A stretch of DNA of 64,000 bases, from positions 1-64,000 of the forward strand of contig JAGPFA010000015.1 in assembly GCA_018056765.1 (NCBI GenBank), written 5' to 3'. Numbering within the stretch: position 1 is the stretch's first letter; each line of letters starts with the position of its first letter. Made by a program: the position numbers and the translations under genes. Shown piece by piece: positions 35,204-43,950 of this stretch. The notes under the pieces were generated by a model. It saw only the letters and a program-made list of their open reading frames with translations, did no database searches and was not told the DNA's origin. The DNA comes from Syntrophaceae bacterium. GTDB taxonomy: Bacteria > Desulfobacterota > Syntrophia > Syntrophales > Smithellaceae.

Positions 35204-35824
35204 ATGCGCCTGTTTCCGAAAGAAGAAAATTTTTTTGAGCTGTTTGAAGAACTGGCAAACAAAATAGAGGAAGGCGGCCGGTTTTTTTTGGAAATGGCTC
35301 AAAACCGCGATTTTTCAGCCCCCAAAGTCACCCGCCTGAAAGAACTTGAACACGAAGCTGACGTCATTACACATAAAACCTACGAAAAAATGCATAAGAC
35401 TTTCCTGACACCCATCGACCGGGAGGATATTTACGCCCTGGTCAATAAAATGGACAGCGTCATGGATGTCATTGAGGCCACGGCCGTGCGCATCTATATG
35501 TACAAGGTTAAAAAGCCGGAGGATGAACTCATCAAGCAGGCGGAAATCCTCTATCAGGCGATTCAGAAAATCAAGGATATCGTGCATGGCCTGCGCAACA
35601 TGAAAAACTCAAAAATGATCCTTGACGGGTGCGTCGAAATCAACACACTGGAAAACGCCGGCGATATCCTTTTAAGAAGCATCATTACCGAACTTTTTGA
35701 AAAAGAAACAGACGCCATCGAACTTATTAAATGGAAGGAAATTTTCGAACGGCTGGAAGAAGCTCTTGATGTGTGTGAAGACGTTTCCAACATCGTGGAA
35801 GGGATTGTCCTGAAGCATGCTTGA
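35204..35824 (+). CDS. DUF47/PhoU-like phosphate transport regulator
   Basis: The 206-residue all-helical protein belongs to the PhoU-like DUF47 family that pairs with PiT transporters and is thought to regulate them. Repeated ExxxD-type helices (LEHEADVITHKTYEKMHKTFLTP and YALVNKMDSVMDVIEATAVR) bind metal in relatives. GAAGGAGG precedes the ATG. The gene overlaps the PiT gene by 8 bp, so the two are translationally coupled. Confidence 0.93.
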   Translation: MRLFPKEENFFELFEELANKIEEGGRFFLEMAQNRDFSAPKVTRLKELEHEADVITHKTYEKMHKTFLTPIDREDIYALVNKMDSVMDVIEATAVRIYMYKVKKPEDELIKQAEILYQAIQKIKDIVHGLRNMKNSKMILDGCVEINTLENAGDILLRSIITELFEKETDAIELIKWKEIFERLEEALDVCEDVSNIVEGIVLKHA

Positions 35825-36818
35825 TTCCATGGCCTTTGTCATTTTTCTGGTCATCATCGCCCTGGTGTTTGACTTTTTAAATGGCTTTCACGACTCGTCC
35901 AATTCGATATCAACTATTGTTTCCACACGTGTTCTGTCGCCCCGTCAGGCGGTCCTCTGGGCAGCTTTCTTTAATTTTGTCGCTGCTTTCCTCATCGGCA
36001 CACAGGTCGCCCATACCGTCGGCAAAGGCATTATCCACATCGATATCGTTGATAATCTGATTATCCTGTCCGCCCTTTTCGGCGCCATCAGCTGGAATAT
36101 CACCACCTGGTTTTTCGGCCTGCCCAGCAGTTCTTCCCACGCGCTGATCGGCGGTCTCATCGGCGCGGGTATCGCCAAGGGAGGCATCGCCACACTGGTG
36201 TGGTCGGGCATCATTAAGACCACTCTGTTTATTTTTCTCTCGCCGACCATCGGCCTGATTCTGGGGTTTATATTCATGACGCTCTCGATGAACCTCAATC
36301 GCCACTCCAATATCGCCAGAACAGATAAATTGTACCGGAAGCTGCAACTGCTCTCCTCGGCCGTTTACTCCACCGGACACGGCATGAACGACGCGCAAAA
36401 AACCATCGGCATCATCGCCATCGTCTTATACAGCAAGGGGCTTATCGGATCTCAATTTCACATTCCCTGGTGGATCATCATCATGTGCTATTCAGTGCTG
36501 GCCTTCGGCACCATGTTCGGCGGCTGGCGTATTGTCAAAACAATGGGTACCAAAATCACCAAGCTTCAGCCGATAGGCGGTTTCAGTGCCGAAGCGGCGG
36601 CGGCCTGCGCGATCATCGGCTCATCGGTTGCCGGGATTCCCGTTAGCACCACTCATACCATCGCCGGCTCAATTGTCGGTGTCGGAGCGACGAAAAGACT
36701 GTCCGCCGTGCGCTGGGGCGTGGCCGGCAATATCATCTGGGCCTGGATTTTGACGATACCGATTTCCGCCGTCATCTCCGCATTGTTTTTTCTTGCACTG
36801 AAAAATTTTCTCTATTGA
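35817..36818 (+). CDS. pit: PiT-family inorganic phosphate transporter
   Basis: This 333-residue membrane protein imports phosphate, usually as a metal-phosphate complex driven by protons or sodium. It has the two inverted PiT signature motifs: DFLNGFHDSSNSI in the first helix and, in the second half, STTHTIAGSIVGVGATKR. About ten membrane helices are visible. It is coupled to the preceding PhoU-like gene. I cannot tell the driving ion from sequence. Confidence 0.93.
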   Translation: MLDSMAFVIFLVIIALVFDFLNGFHDSSNSISTIVSTRVLSPRQAVLWAAFFNFVAAFLIGTQVAHTVGKGIIHIDIVDNLIILSALFGAISWNITTWFFGLPSSSSHALIGGLIGAGIAKGGIATLVWSGIIKTTLFIFLSPTIGLILGFIFMTLSMNLNRHSNIARTDKLYRKLQLLSSAVYSTGHGMNDAQKTIGIIAIVLYSKGLIGSQFHIPWWIIIMCYSVLAFGTMFGGWRIVKTMGTKITKLQPIGGFSAEAAAACAIIGSSVAGIPVSTTHTIAGSIVGVGATKRLSAVRWGVAGNIIWAWILTIPISAVISALFFLALKNFLY

Positions 36819-36887
36819 TAATTTCCACTTTTTGCCGTAAAGCCCTCTGCGGCATGAATAACCCGAAGTCAAGCAGGAGACCCGACC

Positions 36888-38147
36888 ATGGCTGAAAAAA
36901 AATTGCCCTTCTCCAAAAAGCAGCTCGACGCCATTATTGATAAGCATCCGACACCCTTCCACATTTACGACGAGAAGGCCATCCGTAAGAACGCCAGAGA
37001 ATTTAAAAAAGCCTTTGCCTGGAATAAGGGTTTCAAAGAATACTTCGCCGTCAAGGCCTGCCCCAATCCCTACATACTGAAAATACTGCAAGCTGAAGGC
37101 TTCGGCACTGACTGCAGCTCCCTTGCCGAGCTGGCCATGTCGGAGAAAAGCGGCATTCTCGGCGAGGAAATCATGTTCTCTTCCAACGACACACCGGCGG
37201 AGGAATTCATTAAAGCCCGCAAACTCAAAGCCATCATCAATCTGGACGACTTTGCCCACATCGGGTATCTGGAGAAACACGCCGGGCTGCCGGATGTCAT
37301 CTGCTTCCGCTACAATCCGGGCCCGCTGAAAAAAGGTAACTTCATTATCGGCCACCCGGAAGAAGCAAAGTACGGGTTTACACGTGAACAGCTCTTTGAG
37401 GGCTACCGTATCTGCCGGGACCGGGGCATAAAACGCTTCGGCATCCACACGATGGTGGCCTCCAACGAGCTTGACCCTGATTACTTTGTTGAAACGGCCG
37501 ACATCCTTTTTAATCTGATTGCCGATATCTCCCATGCTTTGCACATCCGCTTTGAATTTGCCAACCTCAGCGGAGGCATCGGCATTCCCTACCGGCCGGA
37601 ACAGAAACCCTTTGACCTGGCGGCTATGAGCCGGGGCATCAAAGCGAAATACGATAAAATCATAGCCGACGGAGGCTTTGCACCCCTGAAAATCTTTACC
37701 GAATGCGGGCGATATATCACAGGTCCTTACGGCTATCTGGTCGCAAAGGTTCTGCACATCAAGGACACTTACAAAAAATTCGCCGGTCTCGACGCCAGCA
37801 TGGCCAATTTAATGCGACCGGCAATTTATGGCGCCTATCATCACATCACTGTGCCGGGTAAAGAAAAAAAACCCCATGACTTCATGTATGACGTTACCGG
37901 CTCATTGTGCGAAAACAACGACAAATTCGCCATTGACCGCAAGCTTCCGGAACTGGCCCCCGGCGATACTCTCGTCATCCATGACACAGGCGCGCACGGC
38001 TACGCCATGGGTTTCAACTACAACGGCAAACTCCGTTCTGCCGAGCTTCTTTTGAGAGAAGACGGCTCCGTCGTTCAAATCCGCCGCGCGGAAACGATTA
38101 AAGACTATTTTGCCACTCTTGATTTCAAGGGACTAAGAGAGTTTTAG
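36888..38147 (+). CDS. lysA: diaminopimelate decarboxylase family protein
   Basis: This fold-type III PLP enzyme decarboxylates meso-diaminopimelate to L-lysine. The 419-residue protein has the PLP lysine Lys56 (EYFAVKACPNPYILK), the HTMVAS and glycine-rich GGIGIPY phosphate-binding segments, the acidic motif FTECGRYITGPYG, and a C-terminal HDTGAHGYAMGFNYNG, where the partner active-site residues lie. AGGAG is well placed. Sequence is somewhat divergent, so a related decarboxylase (for example of carboxynorspermidine) is not excluded. If it is LysA, it would supply lysine near the predicted beta-lysine operon. Confidence 0.82.
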   Translation: MAEKKLPFSKKQLDAIIDKHPTPFHIYDEKAIRKNAREFKKAFAWNKGFKEYFAVKACPNPYILKILQAEGFGTDCSSLAELAMSEKSGILGEEIMFSSNDTPAEEFIKARKLKAIINLDDFAHIGYLEKHAGLPDVICFRYNPGPLKKGNFIIGHPEEAKYGFTREQLFEGYRICRDRGIKRFGIHTMVASNELDPDYFVETADILFNLIADISHALHIRFEFANLSGGIGIPYRPEQKPFDLAAMSRGIKAKYDKIIADGGFAPLKIFTECGRYITGPYGYLVAKVLHIKDTYKKFAGLDASMANLMRPAIYGAYHHITVPGKEKKPHDFMYDVTGSLCENNDKFAIDRKLPELAPGDTLVIHDTGAHGYAMGFNYNGKLRSAELLLREDGSVVQIRRAETIKDYFATLDFKGLREF

Positions 38148-38279
38148 CACCTGGCGGCCGCTCATTTTAAATCCACCTGCCGGGTGCCATTGCTTCAATT
38201 CATCTTCTGCAGTCCTGCCAGTGGGGCGGTCTTCTTTTCTCCCCTTGCCTTTTGGCTCTTCCGCCATTATATTTACATC

Positions 38280-38762
38280 ATGTCGAAGATGAGGATACCC
38301 CAAACACCCGCCCTGCGGGCATTGAGAGCCGCCGGAGCAGCTTTCAGCCTGCATACATATGCATATGAGGAAAAAGGCGGCACAAGGGTATCATCTGATA
38401 AGCTCGGCGTCGATGAGCATATCGTCATCAAAACACTGGTCATGGAGGATGAGAAGGCCAGACCACTCCTCATCCTGATGCACGGTGACAAGGAGGTTTC
38501 CACCAAAGAGCTCGCCCGCACCCTCGGGGTAAAATCAATTACCCCCTGTAAACCGGAGACGGCCCGACGCCACACTGGCTACATGGTCGGCGGCACGTCA
38601 CCTTTCGGCACTAAAAAGGAGCTTGCCGTTTATATGGAAAAAACCATCGCCGATCTGCCGGAAATATTGATCAATGCCGGTGCGCGCGGCCTTCTGGCAA
38701 AAATGAGCCCCGCAGAACTGACACGTATTTTACATGCCCGTGAGGTCAGCGTGGCTATATGA
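38280..38762 (+). CDS. ybaK: YbaK-type Cys-tRNA(Pro)/Cys-tRNA deacylase
   Basis: YbaK hydrolyses cysteine wrongly attached to tRNA(Pro). The 160-residue single-domain protein has the family pattern: SLHTYAYEE, VIKTLVMEDE with the conserved catalytic-region Lys, MHGDKEVSTKELARTLG, and the GYMVGGTSPFGTKK loop. The start is chosen at 38280 where similarity begins; the frame extends 32 codons upstream, and no good ribosome-binding site is seen for either choice. Confidence 0.92.
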   Translation: MSKMRIPQTPALRALRAAGAAFSLHTYAYEEKGGTRVSSDKLGVDEHIVIKTLVMEDEKARPLLILMHGDKEVSTKELARTLGVKSITPCKPETARRHTGYMVGGTSPFGTKKELAVYMEKTIADLPEILINAGARGLLAKMSPAELTRILHAREVSVAI

Positions 38763-38792
38763 CGGGGACAACGGTCCTTTGAGGAATTTTAT

Positions 38793-39350
38793 ATGCCGGA
38801 CAATATTATTATCCGATGCCTTAATTGCGGCACCAAGAATCGCATCCCGGACCGGAAGTTCAAGGGACGCCCAACCTGCGGCCATTGCCACGCCCCGCTG
38901 GATGATCTGATCATCCGTTGCCTGAAGTGCGGCACAAAAAACCGCATGCCGGAAGAGCGCCTCAACGCCAGGCCCCTGTGCGGAAAGTGCAAAGAACCGC
39001 TCGTCATCCCCCGCCAGGAAGTCAAACCTGTTGATGTAACCGATAGTTCTTTTGCCAGAGAAGTGCTGGCGGCGGACACGTCCGTATTGGTCGACTGCTG
39101 GGCTCCGTGGTGCGGCCCCTGCCGTTCCTTATCACCGATTATCGACGAATTGGCCGTTGACTATGCCAACGGCGTAAAAGTAGCCAAACTGAATGTTGAT
39201 GAAAACCCGCTGACGGCCTCTCAGTATGGTATCCGCAGCATCCCGACGATGCTGTTTTTCAGGGAGGGGCGACTGGTCGAGCGGCTTACCGGGGCTTACC
39301 CCAAGCAGGAAATTGAAAAACATTTGCTCAATATCATCAAAACAAACTGA
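38793..39350 (+). CDS. trxC: thioredoxin with two N-terminal zinc ribbons
   Basis: The C-terminal thioredoxin domain (about 75-185) has the WCGPC active site (106-110) and the cis-proline motif SIPTMLFF. Ahead of it are two tandem copies of a zinc ribbon: Cys9, Cys12, Cys29, Cys32 and Cys43, Cys46, Cys63, Cys66, each in a CxxCGTKNR-CGxC frame. E. coli thioredoxin 2 has only one such ribbon. It reduces protein disulfides; the ribbons may tune redox sensitivity or partner choice. The next gene starts 17 bp downstream. Confidence 0.93.
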   Translation: MPDNIIIRCLNCGTKNRIPDRKFKGRPTCGHCHAPLDDLIIRCLKCGTKNRMPEERLNARPLCGKCKEPLVIPRQEVKPVDVTDSSFAREVLAADTSVLVDCWAPWCGPCRSLSPIIDELAVDYANGVKVAKLNVDENPLTASQYGIRSIPTMLFFREGRLVERLTGAYPKQEIEKHLLNIIKTN

Positions 39351-39367
39351 TCAAGACCTTATTCATT

Positions 39368-39895
39368 ATGGAGCAAAAAAAAGTTTATTCCTGCCGCATC
39401 TTCACCGTCTGGGAAGAGCAAGTTTTACTGCCCAACGGTAAAACCACCTGTCAAAGCTGGGTGGAGCATAAGCCGACGGTGGCGGTGGTCGCCGTCAATG
39501 ACCAAAATGAAATTCTCCTGGTGCGCCAGTATCGTAATCCTGCCAAACAAACACTATGGGAAATTCCGGCAGGCACGATGGACAACGGACAGGAATCACC
39601 AACAGAGTGCGCTGTGCGTGAACTCGCGGAAGAAACGGGTTTTAGCGCCCGGAACATCACCCCTCTTTTTTCCGGCTATTTGCTGCCCGGCTACTGTAAT
39701 GAATACATGCACTTTTTTCTGGCAACAAACCTCGTTTACAAACCTCTGCCGCCGGATGAAAGTGAGTTTATCGAAGTTGTGCCGGTCTCGGCCCAACAGG
39801 CAGACATGCTGATTGAAAAAGGAGAGATCATTGACGCAAAAACAGTCCTCGGACTGCTGCTCGCCCGGCAACACCTGACGCGCATCCCTACTTGA
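39368..39895 (+). CDS. Nudix hydrolase, ADP-ribose pyrophosphatase-like
   Basis: The 175-residue protein carries the complete Nudix box GTMDNGQE-x7-RELAEETGF, and upstream the VRQYRNPAKQTLWEIPAG motif typical of ADP-ribose pyrophosphatases. It would hydrolyse ADP-ribose to AMP and ribose 5-phosphate. It is the last gene of a run with ybaK and trxC on the plus strand and overlaps the convergent HD-GYP gene by 8 bp. Confidence 0.92.
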   Translation: MEQKKVYSCRIFTVWEEQVLLPNGKTTCQSWVEHKPTVAVVAVNDQNEILLVRQYRNPAKQTLWEIPAGTMDNGQESPTECAVRELAEETGFSARNITPLFSGYLLPGYCNEYMHFFLATNLVYKPLPPDESEFIEVVPVSAQQADMLIEKGEIIDAKTVLGLLLARQHLTRIPT

Positions 39896-40862
39896 ACAAA
39901 AGAACAAATTTTTCGAAAACGTCCTTATGGAAGTGATCCAGCATTTCTTCTTTCATGAGTTGTAACGCGTCAAACGGCGTTAGTGGAGATTTGTAGGGCC
40001 TTTTCGAAACCAGCGCATCAAAGACATCCGCCACGGAACAAATCCGGCCGTAAATATGAATATCTTCACCCCGTAATTTGCGGGGATAGCCGGTGCCGTT
40101 ATGACGCTCGTGGTGCTGCAGCACGACCAGACGGCTTTCTATGGTGATCTGCTTTGCTTCATTGAGCAACTTGAAACCTCTGGCCGGGTGTTTGCGCATA
40201 ATGGCCATCTCTTCTTCGGTTAGTTTCCCTTCTTTGTTGATGATTGCCTCATCGACATGCACTTTCCCGATGTCATGAAGAAAAAACCCCGCCCCCAGCG
40301 CGTGCATGTCGTGCTTATCTTGCTTATGTAAAATTTCTTTGGCCAGAGCAGTGGCGAGAATTCCGACATTAACGGAGTGAATATAAGTATTATAATCGTA
40401 GGACGTGATTCTCATCAATTGTCTGCTGACTGCGTCATCGGAAAAAACAAGATCAACAACACCGGTAACTGTTTTCTTGAACTGGGCTATTTTTTCTCCG
40501 GTAGGGTTTTCCAATAAGCCTCTCATCAAGTCGGCCGCATGGTGGTGCACGGCCTGGGCACGCCGGGACGGCGGCATTTTTTTGTCCGCGACCACTTCCT
40601 GGAGGTTTTCCGAGGCGACCGTCTGCAGGTCACGGGTAAAATCCTTTTCCGGCTCTTCTATCTCCTGCTTCGGGGGCCTGTAAGGTGCTCCCTTTACGAC
40701 ATCAATAATGACATGCCGAATACCATGGTCGATCAATTTTTGAATTTGCTTCTGTGAGGTAATTGTAAAACTGTTTCGTAAAAATGGGTGGGCGCGCCAG
40801 GCACTTGGTAAATTTACATACATCCCTGGCTTTAGTTCGCTTATGGGAATATTCTTTTTCAT
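39888..40862 (-). CDS. HD-GYP domain protein, probable cyclic-di-GMP phosphodiesterase
   Basis: This 324-residue protein has an N-terminal DUF3391-like segment (residues 1-60) and an HD-GYP domain. The metal-binding HD is in FFLHDIGKV, the further His residues lie in LQHHERHNG, and the diagnostic GYP is in GTGYPRKLRG. The DUF3391/HD-GYP layout is found in enzymes that hydrolyse cyclic-di-GMP to GMP. It has no receiver or membrane domain. All catalytic residues visible here are intact, so it is expected to be active. Confidence 0.93.
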   Translation of the reverse strand: MKKNIPISELKPGMYVNLPSAWRAHPFLRNSFTITSQKQIQKLIDHGIRHVIIDVVKGAPYRPPKQEIEEPEKDFTRDLQTVASENLQEVVADKKMPPSRRAQAVHHHAADLMRGLLENPTGEKIAQFKKTVTGVVDLVFSDDAVSRQLMRITSYDYNTYIHSVNVGILATALAKEILHKQDKHDMHALGAGFFLHDIGKVHVDEAIINKEGKLTEEEMAIMRKHPARGFKLLNEAKQITIESRLVVLQHHERHNGTGYPRKLRGEDIHIYGRICSVADVFDALVSKRPYKSPLTPFDALQLMKEEMLDHFHKDVFEKFVLLFK

Positions 40863-41619
40863 CGAAGTTTATCGTGTTTGTTCAAAGAATAAAGCAAAAT
40901 TTTTCTTCATACAGCCGGTCATCCACGGCCTGGTTCAATTTCTCTCCCTGTAACATATCGTTACACGCCACGGAGGTGCGCTCCGCCAAGAATCTTGAAG
41001 CAGGATAGCATAAGAGCTGCTCTTTTCGGAGACATTTTTCCTGCGTCGAAAAAGACACACCACCGCATTTTCCGCTCAGACTGCGCCTTCCACTGCCGTC
41101 TTTTTACTTTTTTAAAGTCATGCGGCAACGGCACTGTTTTTTTTCTTGCCTACCGCCGTCCGGCGGAGCAAAAAAACTACCGGACACCCTTTTGACCAAA
41201 CTGTCCCTCGTTATTACTCGGCTTCTTTCGGTAATTTCTTTAATTTACCCGGGGGTAAGCCCTGCTTACCTGCTTCGGCTGCGAGGCGTCAGTTTCGCGC
41301 CCTTCCCGGCATATCGGATTGTACATAAACTCCCGCAGATTTCAGCCGATTTGTTTAGAGCTATTCTGATCCAGGACAATCGGTACGAAATAACGACAGT
41401 TCCAGCGATTCCCGCACAAACCGGTCCCATTAGGAATGTTTTCGTAGAGATCGGATATGCTTACTTTTTTTCAGCCGCTATTTTAACCCTCTTGCCACGA
41501 ACAAAAAGTTTTGTTAATGTTCTTTTAGGCGCAAAGTCGCTCTTTCCACAATCCAATACCCGGGCGATGTCCCTATGTCTCGCCTGAATACATGGAATTT
41601 ACGAGGAAGGAAATAATTT
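40863..41619. other. 757-bp stretch without a recognisable gene
   Basis: Open frames here (longest about 155 codons, 41120-41587) show no known motif, no good start signal and biased composition, so I do not call them. A palindromic CCGCC-GTCC-GGCGG (41153-41166) has no T-tract. The stretch must contain the HD-GYP and paaK promoters. It may also hold a decayed gene or an unrecognised RNA. Confidence 0.4.
40949..40965. promoter_or_regulatory. TGTAAC-N5-GTTACA dyad, possible operator
   Basis: The 6-bp arms TGTAAC (40949-40954) and GTTACA (40960-40965) are a perfect dyad about 90 bp upstream of the HD-GYP start. Such symmetry often marks a dimeric regulator site, but no regulator can be named. 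Confidence 0.35.
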
Positions 41620-42918
41620 ATGATCTATAATGAGGAGTTTGAAACCCTGCCGCGTGAGGCGCTGAAAGCCCTGCAGCTAAAAAGGCTTCAGCAGACGCTG
41701 CAGCGCGCCTACCATACAATCGGCTATTACAAAAGATCTCTGAGCGCCACAGGCGTCTCCCCTCAGGATGTAATTTCTCTGGATAATTTAAGGAACCTTC
41801 CTTTCACTACCCGTGAGGACGTACGCAAAAATTATCCCTTCGGCCTTTTTTCCGTTCCCATGAGCAATATTGTCCGGCTGCACGCCACCACCGGTACTTC
41901 CGGGCGTTCCTCTGTTTTCAGCTACACAAGGCGGGATATCGACACCTGGACGGAACTAAATGTCCGCTCTCTGGTCGCGGCAGGCGTAACCAAGAACGAT
42001 ATTGTTCACAATGCCTTCTCTTATGGTCTTCTACCCGTCGGGCTCGGAGTGCACTACGGAACGGAAAAAATAGGCGCCAGCGTGATTCCCATGTCCGACG
42101 GCAACACCAAGCGACAAATCACTCTTTTACAGGATTTCGGTCCCACCGTTTTGTGTTCCACCCCTTCCTACGCTCTGCATCTGGCACATGAGGGGGAAAG
42201 CCAGGGCGTGAACATGAAAACACTGCAGCTGCGGGTGGGCATCTTCGGAGGTGAACTCTGGAGCGATGCCACCCGTGACGCCATTGAAGACGCCTTCAGT
42301 ATCCGGGCGCTCAATATTTTCGGCATCTCCGAAATAATGGAGCCGGGGATCGCCTGTGAGTGTCTTGAAGGAAGACACGGCATGCATATTTTTGAGGATC
42401 ACTTCCTTGTCGAAACCATTAACCCCCAAACAGGCGAGGTCCTGCCGGAAGGAGATGAGGGAGAACTGGTTTTCACCAGCCTGACCAAAGAGGCTTTCCC
42501 TCTTATACGATATCGTTCAGGCGACATCTCCCGCCTGATCACGGAGCCCTGCCGCTGCGGACGCACACATGTCCGGATGGAGCGGGTACTGAAAAGATGC
42601 GACGACATGCTCACTATTCGCGGGATTAACATCTTCCCCGGACAGATCGAAGCGATCCTGCAGGAAATTGAAGGAGTATCAACGGATTATCAACTGATTA
42701 TTGATAAGGCAGACGCGCTCGACACGGTCGAGCTGCATGTTGAGGTGGGAGAAAAGTATTTTGCCGAGGCAGGCGGCGTAAAAGAATTGCAGGCCATTGA
42801 AAAACGCATCGTCAAAGATATGAAGGATTACCTGAGCATCCCGCCGCGCGTCAAACTGGTCGCGCCGCAGACATTGGCTCAAAAGAAAGCAAAGGTAATT
42901 GACAAACGCATTATTTGA
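41620..42918 (+). CDS. paaK: phenylacetate-CoA ligase family AMP-forming enzyme
   Basis: The 432-residue protein activates an aryl-acetate or related acid to its CoA thioester through an acyl-adenylate. The ATP-binding motif is [16 protein letters not shown] (about residue 88), and further core motifs are [24 protein letters not shown] and [13 protein letters not shown]. The length fits PaaK. GAGGAAGG precedes the ATG. The adjacent ACT-domain gene, a frequent partner, suggests use in amino-acid fermentation (aromatic or indole acetates) rather than in the aerobic paa pathway. Confidence 0.93.
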   Translation: MIYNEEFETLPREALKALQLKRLQQTLQRAYHTIGYYKRSLSATGVSPQDVISLDNLRNLPFTTREDVRKNYPFGLFSVPMSNIVRLHATTGTSGRSSVFSYTRRDIDTWTELNVRSLVAAGVTKNDIVHNAFSYGLLPVGLGVHYGTEKIGASVIPMSDGNTKRQITLLQDFGPTVLCSTPSYALHLAHEGESQGVNMKTLQLRVGIFGGELWSDATRDAIEDAFSIRALNIFGISEIMEPGIACECLEGRHGMHIFEDHFLVETINPQTGEVLPEGDEGELVFTSLTKEAFPLIRYRSGDISRLITEPCRCGRTHVRMERVLKRCDDMLTIRGINIFPGQIEAILQEIEGVSTDYQLIIDKADALDTVELHVEVGEKYFAEAGGVKELQAIEKRIVKDMKDYLSIPPRVKLVAPQTLAQKKAKVIDKRII

Positions 42919-42995
42919 CGCCTTACCCTCGCCGGATACGGCGGTGTGGGCGGTGTGCTGACCGGATATGGTCATCACCGGGGAGGAGCAAACTC

Positions 42996-43427
42996 ATGAA
43001 AGTTGAACAAATTTCCGTCTTCCTGGAAAACAAACCTGGTTCACTGGAGCACGCCACACGTGTGCTGAAAGAAAACAACATCAATATCCGCACTCTGTCG
43101 ATTGCTGAAACGGTCGACTTTGGAATTTTGCGCCTGATTGTCAATGATGTTGACAAGACAAATAATGTTCTGAAAGAAGCGGGTTTCCGGGTAAGTAAAA
43201 CCACAGTGGTTGCGGTTGAGGTTCCCGATCAGCCAGGCGGTCTGCACAGTATCATGGAGGTTTTGAACAAAGAAAATATCAATGTTGAATATCTCTACGC
43301 CTTCGTGGAAAAAAGCGGACAAAACGCGGTCATTATTTTCCGTTTCGATAACCCGGAAAAAGCGATCGAAATACTGCTGGCGCACAAATTCACGGTCGTG
43401 CCCGGAAAACAACTATACGAATTATAA
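42996..43427 (+). CDS. tandem ACT-domain protein
   Basis: This 143-residue protein consists of two ACT domains (about residues 1-70 and 71-143), each opening with a beta strand and a PG turn ([16 protein letters not shown] and [16 protein letters not shown]). ACT domains bind amino acids and regulate enzymes. Such proteins commonly follow paaK in anaerobes. The ATG at 42996 with GGGGAGG upstream is chosen; the frame extends 27 codons into the end of paaK without similarity. Confidence 0.92.
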   Translation: MKVEQISVFLENKPGSLEHATRVLKENNINIRTLSIAETVDFGILRLIVNDVDKTNNVLKEAGFRVSKTTVVAVEVPDQPGGLHSIMEVLNKENINVEYLYAFVEKSGQNAVIIFRFDNPEKAIEILLAHKFTVVPGKQLYEL

Positions 43428-43505
43428 CGGGTTATATTCGGAAACGGCCGTCTTGAGTGTTAACCCCGGTTTCGCTGATTTTTATGATTGATTGAAACAG
43501 GCGGC

Positions 43506-43814
43506 TCATAGCGGTTTCCCGCATTCCTTGCATTTGCCGTCCGGACCGATAACACCGATACAGGCCTCGTCGCTGCATAAGACCCTTTTTTCCCAGTCCT
43601 CGTCAGAGTCGGTAATTTCTTTATCGGCTTCGTGTGACTTTTCTATATCACCAAACTCTGCCTCTGACTCGTTTGCCGGCGGCGGTGTCCCATCGTAGGC
43701 CCTGCCGCATTCCTTGCATTTGCCGTCCGGGCCGATAACACCGATACAGGCCTCGTCACTGCATAAAACCCTGTTTTCCCAGTCTTCGTCTGCATCAAAA
43801 ATGATCTCTTCCAT
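43506..43814 (-). CDS. uncharacterised protein with duplicated zinc-ribbon-like unit
   Basis: I do not know the function of this 102-residue protein. Residues 8-38 and 70-100 are near-identical copies of the unit DEDWE(K/N)RVLCSDEACIG, each followed by VIGPDGKCKECG; they differ mainly by Asn/Lys at one position. Each unit has Cys-x4-Cys and Cys-x2-Cys, which fits zinc binding. An acidic linker of about 30 residues separates them. The DNA copies are at 43520-43604 and 43706-43790. It is convergent with the ACT gene. Confidence 0.75.
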   Translation of the reverse strand: MEEIIFDADEDWENRVLCSDEACIGVIGPDGKCKECGRAYDGTPPPANESEAEFGDIEKSHEADKEITDSDEDWEKRVLCSDEACIGVIGPDGKCKECGKPL

Positions 43815-43950
43815 ATCCGTCTCCGGCCGTTCTCTATAGTGTCTTATGATGTGGGGCGCGAAAAGTCAAAAACGTTTTTATTTGCCGTCTGCAACCTGCC
43901 TGCAAAAACCGCCCCTGTTCGTTCCAGGCAAGGATACGCAAAAGAATATT

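Noticed and set aside
36669-37757. 362-codon open frame on the minus strand opposite pit and lysA
   Set aside because: It covers two well-supported genes on the other strand and has no recognisable motif or start signal.
41120-41587. 155-codon open frame in the gap before paaK
   Set aside because: There is no start signal, no domain and biased composition; I do not consider it a gene.
43520-43790. Two near-identical 85-bp units as a possible CRISPR array
   Set aside because: There are only two units, both within one reading frame and 62 codons apart; this is a protein-domain duplication.
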